This document shows, piece by piece, positions 57,374-64,000 of a stretch of DNA of 64,000 bases. Position 1 is the stretch's first letter. Every line of letters begins with the position of its first letter. Origin of the DNA: Rhizobium sp. R634 (GTDB taxonomy: Bacteria; Pseudomonadota; Alphaproteobacteria; Rhizobiales; Rhizobiaceae); assembly GCF_002211305.1 (NCBI RefSeq), contig NZ_LOKW01000028.1, positions 124,001-188,000 of the forward strand. Direction: 5' to 3'. Below the pieces are notes generated by a model. The model had not been told where the DNA came from and searched no databases. It saw only the letters and a program-made list of their open reading frames with translations. The translations under genes were made by a program, and so were the position numbers.

Positions 57374-58348
57374 TTACTCCGCGGCCACGGCGACAGGCAT
57401 GTGGCCCGTCAGGTATCGCTCTGCCTCAAGCGCTGCCATGCAGCCCATGCCGGCGGCGGTGACGGCCTGACGGAACGTGTCGTCGGTCACGTCGCCGGCG
57501 GCATAGACACCTTCGAGGCTGGTTGCTGTCGAATCCGGCGCGGTCCAGAGATAGCCGTTGTCCTTCAGCTTCAGCTTGTCCTTGAAGAGTTCGGTTGCCG
57601 GCGCATGGCCGATCGCGACGAAGACGCCGTCGACCGGCATTTCCGTGATCGCGCCGGTTCTGACGTCGCGCAGGCGCGCGCCGGTTACGGATTGCGGCAT
57701 CGGGGGCTTGGCCGGCGTGCCTGTTATTTCGGCCACTTCCGAGTTCCACAGCACCTTGACGTTTTCCTTGGCGAACAGGCGTTCCTGCAGGATCTTCTCG
57801 GCGCGGAACGAGTCGCGACGGTGGACGACCGTTACCGACTTGGCGATGTTGGAGAGATAGAGTGCCTCTTCGACGGCGCTGTTGCCGCCGCCGACGACGA
57901 TCACGTCCTTGTTGCGATAGAAGAAGCCATCGCAGGTGGCGCAGGCCGAAACGCCGAAGCCCTGGAAATGCTGCTCGCTCTCGATGCCGAGCCACTTGGC
58001 CTTGGCGCCGGTGGCGATGATCAGCGTATCGGCGGTCCAGACCTGGCCGCTGTCGGTGCGGGCGACGAAGGGGCGCTGGTTCGTGTCGACTTCGGTCACG
58101 AGGTCGTTGACGATCTCGGCGCCGACATGTTTTGCCTGCTGCAGCATCTGCTCCATCAGCCAGGGGCCCTGGATCGGATCGGCAAAGCCCGGATAATTCT
58201 CGACATCGGTGGTGATCATCAGCTGGCCGCCCTGTTCGAGACCGGCGATCAAGACCGGCTTCAGCATGGCGCGCGCGGCGTAGACCGCGGCCGTATAGCC
58301 GGCGGGTCCGGAACCGATAATGAGCACCTTCGTGTGGCGGGCGGGCAT
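57374..58348 (-). CDS. trxB: Thioredoxin reductase
   Basis: 324 residues, standard. FAD motif IIGSGPAGYTAAVYAARA, redox CxxC in SACATCDGFFYRNKDV (~140) and the NADPH motif GGGNSAVEEALYLS; the C-terminal GVYAAGDVTDDTFRQAVTAAGMGCMAALEAERYL. It reduces thioredoxin with NADPH. It heads a trxB-lsrB operon, which links the thiol redox enzyme with a redox-sensing regulator. Confidence 0.97.
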   Translation of the reverse strand: MPARHTKVLIIGSGPAGYTAAVYAARAMLKPVLIAGLEQGGQLMITTDVENYPGFADPIQGPWLMEQMLQQAKHVGAEIVNDLVTEVDTNQRPFVARTDSGQVWTADTLIIATGAKAKWLGIESEQHFQGFGVSACATCDGFFYRNKDVIVVGGGNSAVEEALYLSNIAKSVTVVHRRDSFRAEKILQERLFAKENVKVLWNSEVAEITGTPAKPPMPQSVTGARLRDVRTGAITEMPVDGVFVAIGHAPATELFKDKLKLKDNGYLWTAPDSTATSLEGVYAAGDVTDDTFRQAVTAAGMGCMAALEAERYLTGHMPVAVAAE

Positions 58349-58453
58349 GTCATTTCCTTTCGACTGGCAGGAGGGCGGCGGCTAAATAGCGATTACGGCC
58401 GTTTCGCGGTCCATGCGCCATTTATGAACGTCCAATGCTATTATTCAAGGGCA

Positions 58454-58485
58454 GCCTTGCATTACCAACAAGGCAAATCGCCTTG
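58454..58485. promoter_or_regulatory. Three alternating half-sites in the trxB/lrp divergent promoter
   Basis: GCCTTG (58454-58459), CAAGGC (58469-58474) and GCCTTG (58480-58485) give two overlapping inverted repeats in the 231-bp space between trxB and the Lrp-type gene. They could be binding sites of the Lrp/AsnC protein, which often recognises several dyads. Confidence 0.4.
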
Positions 58486-58579
58486 ATGTGCAAGAATCCG
58501 TCATCGGCTTGAAACTTTCTTGCGTATTCCGCGGCTTTATATAGAAGCTCGCCGCGAAGAATTAAAGAAAGGCCGCGAT

Positions 58580-59047
58580 GTGGGTCGCACGGAACTCGAC
58601 GTCATCGACATAAAGATCCTCCGGGAGCTGCAGGCCGACGGCCGCATGACCAATGTGGAGCTCGCCGACCGCGTCGGCATCTCGGCGCCGCCCTGCCTGC
58701 GCCGGGTGCGCAAGCTCGAAGAAGCCGGCATCATCGAAGGCTATCACGCCATGCTGAACAGCCCGAAGCTCGGCTTCGATCTGGTCGCTTTCTGCATGGT
58801 CGGGCTCAAGCACCAGTCGGAAGGCAATCTCAAGGCCTTTGCCGCCGCCACCACCGAATGGCCGCTGGTGCGGCAGGCCTGGATGGTTTCGGGCGACAGC
58901 GATTTCCTGCTGCATTGCGTGGCGGAAAACCTCACCCACTTCCAGGACTTCGTCATCGAAGTGCTGACGGCGAACGAACATGTCGATACCGTGCGCACCA
59001 TGCTGACGATCCGCCAGGTGAAGAAACTCGGACTGGTGGAAGTCTGA
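58580..59047 (+). CDS. Lrp/AsnC family regulator
   Basis: 155 residues from GTG 58580 (AAAGG eight bases upstream), the usual length. The helix-turn-helix LDVIDIKILRELQADGRMTNVELADRVGISAPPCLRRVRKLEEAGIIEGYHAML is followed by a RAM domain with DSDFLLHCVAENL and the C-terminal TMLTIRQVKKLGLVEV. Such proteins respond to amino acids. It converges with dctD with a 5-bp gap. Confidence 0.94.
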   Translation: MGRTELDVIDIKILRELQADGRMTNVELADRVGISAPPCLRRVRKLEEAGIIEGYHAMLNSPKLGFDLVAFCMVGLKHQSEGNLKAFAAATTEWPLVRQAWMVSGDSDFLLHCVAENLTHFQDFVIEVLTANEHVDTVRTMLTIRQVKKLGLVEV

Positions 59048-59052
59048 AAAGC

Positions 59053-60399
59053 CTATTTACGCGAGGCATAACCGCCGCGGTTGATGCCGTGGCGCTGCAG
59101 CTTGTCGTAGAAGGTTTTTCTCGGAATGCCGAGCGCCTCGATGGTGCGGCGCACGTCGCCGTCATTGGCCGCGAGGGCGTCGCGGATGATCTCGGCTTCG
59201 TAGCGTTCCAGTCGTTCCGGCAGGGTGCCGCCCGTCGGTTGCGAGGGGAGGGGCGTTGCTGCGCCGCCTTCGACGCCGAGCACCACGCGTTCGGCATAGT
59301 GAGAGAGCTCGCGGACATTGCCCGGCCATGCGTGGGTGGCAAGATGATGGCGGACATTCTCTGAAAGTTCCGGCACGTCGCGGCGGAAGCGCTCGGCGGC
59401 GCGCGCGGCGAAATGGGAGAACAGCAGCGGAATATCCTCACGGCGCTCTCTCAGCGGCGGAATGGAGATCGTTACGACATTCAGCCTGTAATAGAGGTCC
59501 TCGCGAAAATCGCCCCGCACCTCGGGATCTCCGAGATCGATCTTGGCGGCCGCGACGACGCGGAGGTCGACCGGGCGCACCTCGTTGGTGCCGAGCGGGG
59601 TGATTTCGCGCATCTCCAGCACGCGCAGCATCTTGACCTGCGTGGCGAGAGGCATGCTTTCGATCTCGTCGAGGAAAAGCGTGCCGCCGCTTGCATGTTC
59701 GATACGGCCCATGCGGCGCTTCTGAGCGCCGGTAAAGGCGCCGGCCTCATGGCCGAACAGCTCGCTTTCGATGACGGTTTCGGGCAGCGCCCCGCAGTTC
59801 AGCGCCACGAAATTGCCCTTCCGGCGGTGGCTCCACTGGTGCAGGATCTGGGCGACCACCTCCTTGCCGCTGCCGGTTTCGCCGGCGACGAGCACATCGA
59901 CATCGGTATCGGCGATGTGGCGCAGAATTTTCCTCAGATTTTCCATGGCCGGCGTCTGGCCGATCAGCGGCAAAGTCTCCTGCGCATCTTCGGCGGCCCG
60001 GCGCAGCATGCGGTTTTCCAGCACGAGCTGCCGCTTTTCGCCGGCGCGGCGCACGCTCTGAACGAGGCGATCGGCAGCGAAAGGTTTGGCGATGAAATCA
60101 TAGGCGCCGTCCTGGATGGCCTGAACCGCCATCGGAATGTCGCCGTGGCCGGTCATCAATATAACAGGCAGGTCGCCGTCCATGCCCTTCAGCGTGGCGA
60201 ACAATTGCAGCCCGTCGATCTCGGGCATGCGGATATCGGTGACGACAGGGCCGGCAAAATCGGCCGTCAGCTCCGCCAGCGCGGCTTTCGCGCCGTCATA
60301 GGCCGAGACGGAAAAGCCGGCGAGTTCGAGGGTCTGGGCCGTCGCGCGGCGCAGATCCCTGTCGTCGTCGATCAGCGCAACGGGCATCGGTGTGGCCAT
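59053..60399 (-). CDS. dctD: C4-dicarboxylate response regulator DctD (NtrC family)
   Basis: 448 residues from ATG 60399, with AGGAAGG seven bases upstream; an in-frame TTG at 60405 overlaps the dctB stop. Receiver domain (PVVTDIRMPEIDG with the phospho-Asp), sigma-54 AAA+ domain with Walker A GETGSGKE, ESELFGHEAGAFTGA loop that contacts sigma-54, and a C-terminal Fis-like helix-turn-helix (RRTIEALGIPRKTFYDKLQRHGI). It activates dctA when phosphorylated by DctB. Co-transcribed with dctB. Confidence 0.96.
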   Translation of the reverse strand: MATPMPVALIDDDRDLRRATAQTLELAGFSVSAYDGAKAALAELTADFAGPVVTDIRMPEIDGLQLFATLKGMDGDLPVILMTGHGDIPMAVQAIQDGAYDFIAKPFAADRLVQSVRRAGEKRQLVLENRMLRRAAEDAQETLPLIGQTPAMENLRKILRHIADTDVDVLVAGETGSGKEVVAQILHQWSHRRKGNFVALNCGALPETVIESELFGHEAGAFTGAQKRRMGRIEHASGGTLFLDEIESMPLATQVKMLRVLEMREITPLGTNEVRPVDLRVVAAAKIDLGDPEVRGDFREDLYYRLNVVTISIPPLRERREDIPLLFSHFAARAAERFRRDVPELSENVRHHLATHAWPGNVRELSHYAERVVLGVEGGAATPLPSQPTGGTLPERLERYEAEIIRDALAANDGDVRRTIEALGIPRKTFYDKLQRHGINRGGYASRK

Positions 60400-60401
60400 G
60401 G

Positions 60402-62261
60402 TCAAGCCTTCCTCAGATGAACGATGAACCTTGTCCCGCTGCTGTCGCTCTCCACCTCCATCCGGCCGCCGTAATCGCCAACGATATCCTTGGAGATAAC
60501 CAGCCCGAGGCCGAGACCGCTTTCCTTCGAGGTGTTGAAGGGCGTGAACAGCCCCTTGCGGATCTCGGGCGAAATGCCGGGGCCGTTGTCGGCAACCGTC
60601 AGTGTCACCATCTCCTGGTCGTTCGATGTCCTGATCTCGACGCGCGCCTCGTCGGCCTTCGGGGCGACGGCTTCGAGCGCGTTCTGGAGCAGGTTGATCA
60701 GCACTTGTTCGAGACGGATCCTGCTGCCCATGACCTGCAGGTCGGCTGGCGGCAGTTCGATGTCGAGCGTATCCATGCGGCCGGCAAAGCGGCTGCGCAG
60801 CAGCATCACCGCGCCCTCGATCACATCCTTCAATCCGGTCGGCTCGGCGCTGCCGCGGCCCTTGCGGGCGAAACTCTTCAGCTCCTCGGTAATCGAGCCG
60901 ATGCGCTCGGTCAGCGCGGCGATGTTCTCCAGATTTTCGCCGGCCGGTGCGGTCTGGCCGCGGTCGAGGAAGGTGCGGGCATTATCCGCATAGGCGCGGA
61001 TGGTTGCGACCGGCTGGTTGATCTCGTGGGCGACACCGGCGGCGACCTGGCCCAGGATCGCCAGCCTGTTGGCCTGAACCAGATCCTGCTGCACCGCCTG
61101 CAGCTTCTGCTCCGTGCTCCTGTGGCCGACGATCTCGGCCTGCAGCCGGTCGCGCGCCTGGCTGAGATCCAGCGTGCGCTCAGCGACGCGCCGTTCCAGC
61201 TCCTCTCGCTCCTGCTGCTCGCTGAAAATCCTGAGGGTGGCCGCCTGGCGGCGGCGCAACAGCAAGGCGCCTGCGGCGATCAGCGGCAAGAGCGTCAGCA
61301 GCGCCAGCATGCGGGCTTCGAGGATCCCGGCGTCAACCGCCGCTCCCAGCGCCACGAGGTGCTGCAGGTGCCAGGCTGTCGCAGGAACCGGGATTCCGAC
61401 ATCGAGAAATCGGGTTTTCCCGGCGCCGCCCGGCACGACGATTTCGACGACGTCGAGCCCGTCGCCGAGGCTTCGCACGCTATCGAGCGGCAGCGGCTGA
61501 AGCGGTGCATCGCCGAATTGAAGGCTTTCGCGGATCGCCGCCAGACGATCCCCGGGGATCCGGCCGATCGTCATGAACCGCCATGACGGAATACTGGTGA
61601 TGAGGACGATGCCGCGATCGTCGATGACATAGGACGGTGCGTCCGTAGCGTTCCAATCCGCCTCGACGTCGTCGAATTCCACCTTGACGACGACGACGCC
61701 GAGGAGCCCGTCCGGGCCTGATATCCGCTCGGAAATATAGAGGCCGGGTTTCTTGCTGACGGTGCCGAGCGCGAAGTGCTCGGCCTGTCCCTTCGCCACG
61801 GCGCCTTGGAAATATTCGCGGAAACGGTAGTCGTTGCCGACGAAGCTCGTCGGTTCGCGCCAGTTGCTGGCCGAAACCGCCATGCCGTTCTTGTCGATGA
61901 CATAGATAACGGCAGCCTTGGTGCCGGCCGCCAGCATTTCCAGCTTCCGGCTCAGCTGTTCGAACGTGCCGGCATCGTTTCCCGCCAGCGCCGCGGCGAG
62001 CGCGGTGTCCTGCGACAGCACGAAGGGAAGCGCTCGGTATTTTTCGAGAACCGTGCGCAGCAATGCCGCATTCAGGCTCGCATCGGTCCGGGCCTGTTCC
62101 TCCAGCGCGGTCTCGGCCTGGTAACGGCCGACCTCGCCGCTTGCCCAAAGGCTGACGAGCACGGCGAGAAGCGTGATCGCCGCATAGGCCCACCACATCC
62201 GGCGGATGCGATGATGCAGCGGCAGGGTGGGCCACAGCTTTTGCGAGACGGACAAGGACAT
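60402..62261 (-). CDS. dctB: C4-dicarboxylate sensor histidine kinase DctB
   Basis: 619 residues from ATG 62261 (ATG 62276 would give 624; neither has a clear ribosome site; longer starts would run into the DctD-binding region). Membrane helices at about 20-40 and 300-320 enclose a double-PAS periplasmic dicarboxylate sensor. A coiled coil follows, then HisKA with GVAHEINQPVATIRAYADNA and HATPase with NLLQNALEAVAP, VADNGPGIS and GLGLGLVISKDI. Phosphorylates DctD in response to succinate, malate or fumarate. Confidence 0.95.
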   Translation of the reverse strand: MSLSVSQKLWPTLPLHHRIRRMWWAYAAITLLAVLVSLWASGEVGRYQAETALEEQARTDASLNAALLRTVLEKYRALPFVLSQDTALAAALAGNDAGTFEQLSRKLEMLAAGTKAAVIYVIDKNGMAVSASNWREPTSFVGNDYRFREYFQGAVAKGQAEHFALGTVSKKPGLYISERISGPDGLLGVVVVKVEFDDVEADWNATDAPSYVIDDRGIVLITSIPSWRFMTIGRIPGDRLAAIRESLQFGDAPLQPLPLDSVRSLGDGLDVVEIVVPGGAGKTRFLDVGIPVPATAWHLQHLVALGAAVDAGILEARMLALLTLLPLIAAGALLLRRRQAATLRIFSEQQEREELERRVAERTLDLSQARDRLQAEIVGHRSTEQKLQAVQQDLVQANRLAILGQVAAGVAHEINQPVATIRAYADNARTFLDRGQTAPAGENLENIAALTERIGSITEELKSFARKGRGSAEPTGLKDVIEGAVMLLRSRFAGRMDTLDIELPPADLQVMGSRIRLEQVLINLLQNALEAVAPKADEARVEIRTSNDQEMVTLTVADNGPGISPEIRKGLFTPFNTSKESGLGLGLVISKDIVGDYGGRMEVESDSSGTRFIVHLRKA

Positions 62262-62300
62262 GGCGGATTTGTGCATGTTTCGGCACGGGATGCAAATGGC

Positions 62301-62320
62301 TTTGTGCGGATTTTCGCATT
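62301..62320. promoter_or_regulatory. Putative DctD-binding upstream activator site
   Basis: TGCG-GATTTT-CGCA dyad within TTTGTGCGGATTTTCGCATT, about 85 bp upstream of the -24 element of dctA and in front of dctB. A second, weaker TTTGTGCAT...GGCACG element lies at about 62268-62287. Tandem DctD sites are known at rhizobial dctA. Confidence 0.65.
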
Positions 62321-62393
62321 TCTCAAGGCGCCGCGGATCGCCTCTCAATTTTTATGTGATTAAAACCAATGAGTTACATCGGAAATTCAAAAC

Positions 62394-62408
62394 TGGCACG
62401 GCGATTGC
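62394..62408 (+). promoter_or_regulatory. Sigma-54 (-24/-12) promoter of dctA
   Basis: TGGCACG-GCGA-TTGC at 62394-62408 with GG (62395-62396) and GC (62407-62408) at the exact 10-bp spacing needed for sigma-54. The predicted start lies near 62420, about 80 bp ahead of the dctA ATG. Confidence 0.9.
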
Positions 62409-62500
62409 GAAGGAGGGGACAACAACGGCTGAGCTGTTGGATTGAAGCGAACGGCTCGGGAGGCCGGAGTTCGTTCCGGGCGAGCCCTTAGGAGGACATC

Positions 62501-63832
62501 ATGATCGCAGCACCATTGGATGCAGTCGCAGACAGCAAGGGCAAGAAGCCCTTTTATTCTCATCTTTACGTTCAGGTTCTCGCCGCCATCGCCGCGGGTA
62601 TCCTTCTCGGCCATTTCTATCCCGAACTCGGCACGCAGCTGAAGCCGCTCGGCGATGCCTTCATCAAGCTGGTGAAGATGGTCATCGCCCCGGTGATCTT
62701 CCTGACGGTCGCGACCGGCATTGCCGGCATGAGCGATCTGAAGAAGGTCGGCCGCGTCGCCGGCAAGGCGATGCTGTACTTCCTGACCTTCTCGACGCTG
62801 GCGCTCGTCATCGGCATGATCGTCGCCAACGTCGTGCAGCCCGGCGCCGGCATGAACATCGATCCGGCTTCGCTCGACCCGAAGGCCGTCGCAACCTTCG
62901 CCGAAAAGGCGCATGAGCAGAGCATCGTCGGCTTCCTCACCAACATCATCCCGTCGACGATCGTCGGCGCGTTTGCCGATGGCGACATCCTGCAGGTGCT
63001 GTTCTTCTCGGTGCTCTTCGGCGTCGCGCTCGCCATGGTCGGCGAAAAGGGCGAGCAGGTCGTGACCTTCCTCAACGCCCTGACGGCTCCGATTTTCAAA
63101 CTCGTCGGCATCCTCATGAAGGCCGCCCCGATCGGCGCGTTCGGCGCCATGGCATTCACCATCGGCAAGTACGGCATCGGTTCGATAGCCAACCTCGCCA
63201 TGCTGATCGGCACCTTCTACATCACCTCGCTGCTCTTCGTTCTCGTCGTGCTTGGCGCGGTTGCCCGCTATAACGGCTTCTCGATCCTGGCGCTGTTGCG
63301 CTACATCAAGGAAGAGCTGCTGCTGGTTCTCGGCACCTCGTCTTCCGAGGCAGCGCTTCCGGGACTGATGAACAAGATGGAAAAGGCCGGCTGCAAGCGC
63401 TCGGTCGTCGGCCTCGTCATTCCCACAGGCTATTCCTTCAATCTCGACGGCACCAATATTTACATGACGCTGGCGGCCCTCTTCATTGCCCAGGCAACCG
63501 GCATCCATCTCTCCTGGGGCGACCAGATCCTGCTGCTCCTGGTGGCGATGCTGAGCTCGAAGGGTGCCGCCGGCATCACCGGCGCCGGTTTCATCACCCT
63601 TGCCGCGACACTCTCCGTCGTGCCCTCCGTGCCGGTCGCCGGCATGGCGCTCATCCTCGGCATCGACCGCTTCATGTCGGAATGCCGGGCACTGACCAAC
63701 CTGGTCGGCAATGCCGTGGCGACGATCGTCGTGGCACGCTGGGAAAAGGAACTGGATACCGCGCAGCTCGCAGCGGCGCTCGGCGGCCAGACGGAAGAGA
63801 CGGCTCCGGCCGGGCTGCAACCGGCTGAATAA
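62501..63832 (+). CDS. dctA: C4-dicarboxylate/proton symporter DctA
   Basis: 443 residues, normal for rhizobial DctA, with AGGAGG six bases upstream. The DAACS family marks are clear: LGHFYPELGTQLKPLGDAFIKLVKMVIAPVIFLTVATGI, GTSSSEAALPGLMNKMEKAGC (serine-rich re-entrant loop) and PTGYSFNLDGTNIYMTLAALFIAQA. It takes up succinate, malate and fumarate, the carbon source of bacteroids, so it is essential for symbiotic nitrogen fixation in rhizobia. Confidence 0.97.
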   Translation: MIAAPLDAVADSKGKKPFYSHLYVQVLAAIAAGILLGHFYPELGTQLKPLGDAFIKLVKMVIAPVIFLTVATGIAGMSDLKKVGRVAGKAMLYFLTFSTLALVIGMIVANVVQPGAGMNIDPASLDPKAVATFAEKAHEQSIVGFLTNIIPSTIVGAFADGDILQVLFFSVLFGVALAMVGEKGEQVVTFLNALTAPIFKLVGILMKAAPIGAFGAMAFTIGKYGIGSIANLAMLIGTFYITSLLFVLVVLGAVARYNGFSILALLRYIKEELLLVLGTSSSEAALPGLMNKMEKAGCKRSVVGLVIPTGYSFNLDGTNIYMTLAALFIAQATGIHLSWGDQILLLLVAMLSSKGAAGITGAGFITLAATLSVVPSVPVAGMALILGIDRFMSECRALTNLVGNAVATIVVARWEKELDTAQLAAALGGQTEETAPAGLQPAE

Positions 63833-63858
63833 ACCAGCCTTATCGTTGGTGATCTTGC

Positions 63859-63886
63859 AGCGGCCCGTTATCCAGCGGGCCGTTTG
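63859..63886 (+). terminator. Probable terminator of dctA
   Basis: CGGCCCG (63861-63867) and CGGGCCG (63876-63882) form a 7-bp stem with an 8-nt loop, followed by TTTGCTTG. The T run is short. Confidence 0.6.
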
Positions 63887-63914
63887 CTTGTCGATAGATC
63901 TCGTTTCGTACTTG

Positions 63915-64000
63915 ACGTCATCCTCGGCCCTGTGCCGAGGATCTGCTGCCCTATCGAACGGAGGCAGATGCTCGGGACAAGCCCGAGCATGACGAAGGAG
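63915..64000. repeat. Rhizobial palindromic intergenic repeat (RIME-like), copy 2
   Basis: About 86 bp to the window end, closely matching 30877-30963 in the same orientation: CATCCTCGG-CCGAGGATCTG palindrome and CAGATGCTCGGGACAAGCCCGAGCATG palindrome. It may continue beyond the window. It follows the dctA terminator. Confidence 0.8.

Noticed and set aside
62387..63820. Long open frame (477 codons) antisense to dctA
   Set aside because: dctA is unambiguous; the antisense frame covers the sigma-54 promoter too and has shadow-type composition.

Overview
The window is about 64 kb of high-GC DNA whose gene content and order point to a chromosome of the Rhizobium leguminosarum / R. etli group (Hyphomicrobiales). 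The markers are the petABC bc1 operon, the rplY-pth-ychF housekeeping cluster, an adjacent dctA / dctB-dctD dicarboxylate system with a sigma-54 promoter, the trxB-lsrB-(two small RNAs)-arsR block, and rhizobial palindromic intergenic repeats. No tRNA, rRNA, prophage, IS element or CRISPR array was recognised.

Layout. 0-7 kb: tail of an upstream gene, an orphan ribbon-helix-helix antitoxin, an ABC exporter, a membrane EEP-family hydrolase, petABC and apt. 7-17 kb: two overlapping MaoC genes, a DUF2157 membrane protein, ychF, an AbrB/PIN toxin-antitoxin pair behind a 20-bp-arm perfect inverted repeat, clpS, GNAT, pth, a solute-binding protein paired with a GGDEF-EAL protein, and rplY. 17-30 kb: a secreted protein of unknown function, a LysR/aldo-keto reductase divergent pair with a perfect operator-like palindrome, prs, a lipoprotein, the lgt-methyltransferase-pgeF-M24 peptidase cluster, a BMFP protein, YbjN-proC-csaA, and a metallo-hydrolase. 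30-36 kb: SH3/DUF1236 protein, a rhizobial repeat, a Gly-rich membrane protein, a decayed ilvE remnant, then marR - response regulator - (palindromic repeats) - EnvZ-like kinase, and an HxlR/SDR divergent pair. 36-45 kb: BA14K protein, cold shock protein, DMT exporter, DUF3052, a PQQ-type sugar dehydrogenase, a class GN sortase with its dedicated VIT/VWA substrate, and a GT39-like membrane glycosyltransferase. 45-54 kb: aspartate aminotransferase, a Phd/PIN toxin-antitoxin module, two glycan-type transferases, a Ca2+/H+ antiporter, GrpB, a LysR/epimerase pair and an APH-like kinase. 54-64 kb: Old Yellow Enzyme, ArsR regulator, two tandem AbcR-type small RNAs, lsrB/vtlR, trxB, lrp, dctD-dctB and dctA.

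The best signals outside ordinary genes are: (1) two 115-116 nt tandem small RNAs of the AbcR (alpha-r15) type, each with a -35/-10 promoter of 17-bp spacing and a T-N11-A box exactly 10 bp further upstream, next to the LysR gene expected to control them; (2) an ilvE pseudogene reduced to its two ends, with an ATA in place of ATG, divergent from a marR gene; (3) a sortase / LPXTG-like substrate pair in a Gram-negative; (4) a periplasmic binding protein without transporter genes 24 bp behind a c-di-GMP enzyme; (5) several perfect palindromes at divergent or toxin-antitoxin promoters that look like operators. Functions are inferred from sequence motifs and family knowledge only; no database search was run.
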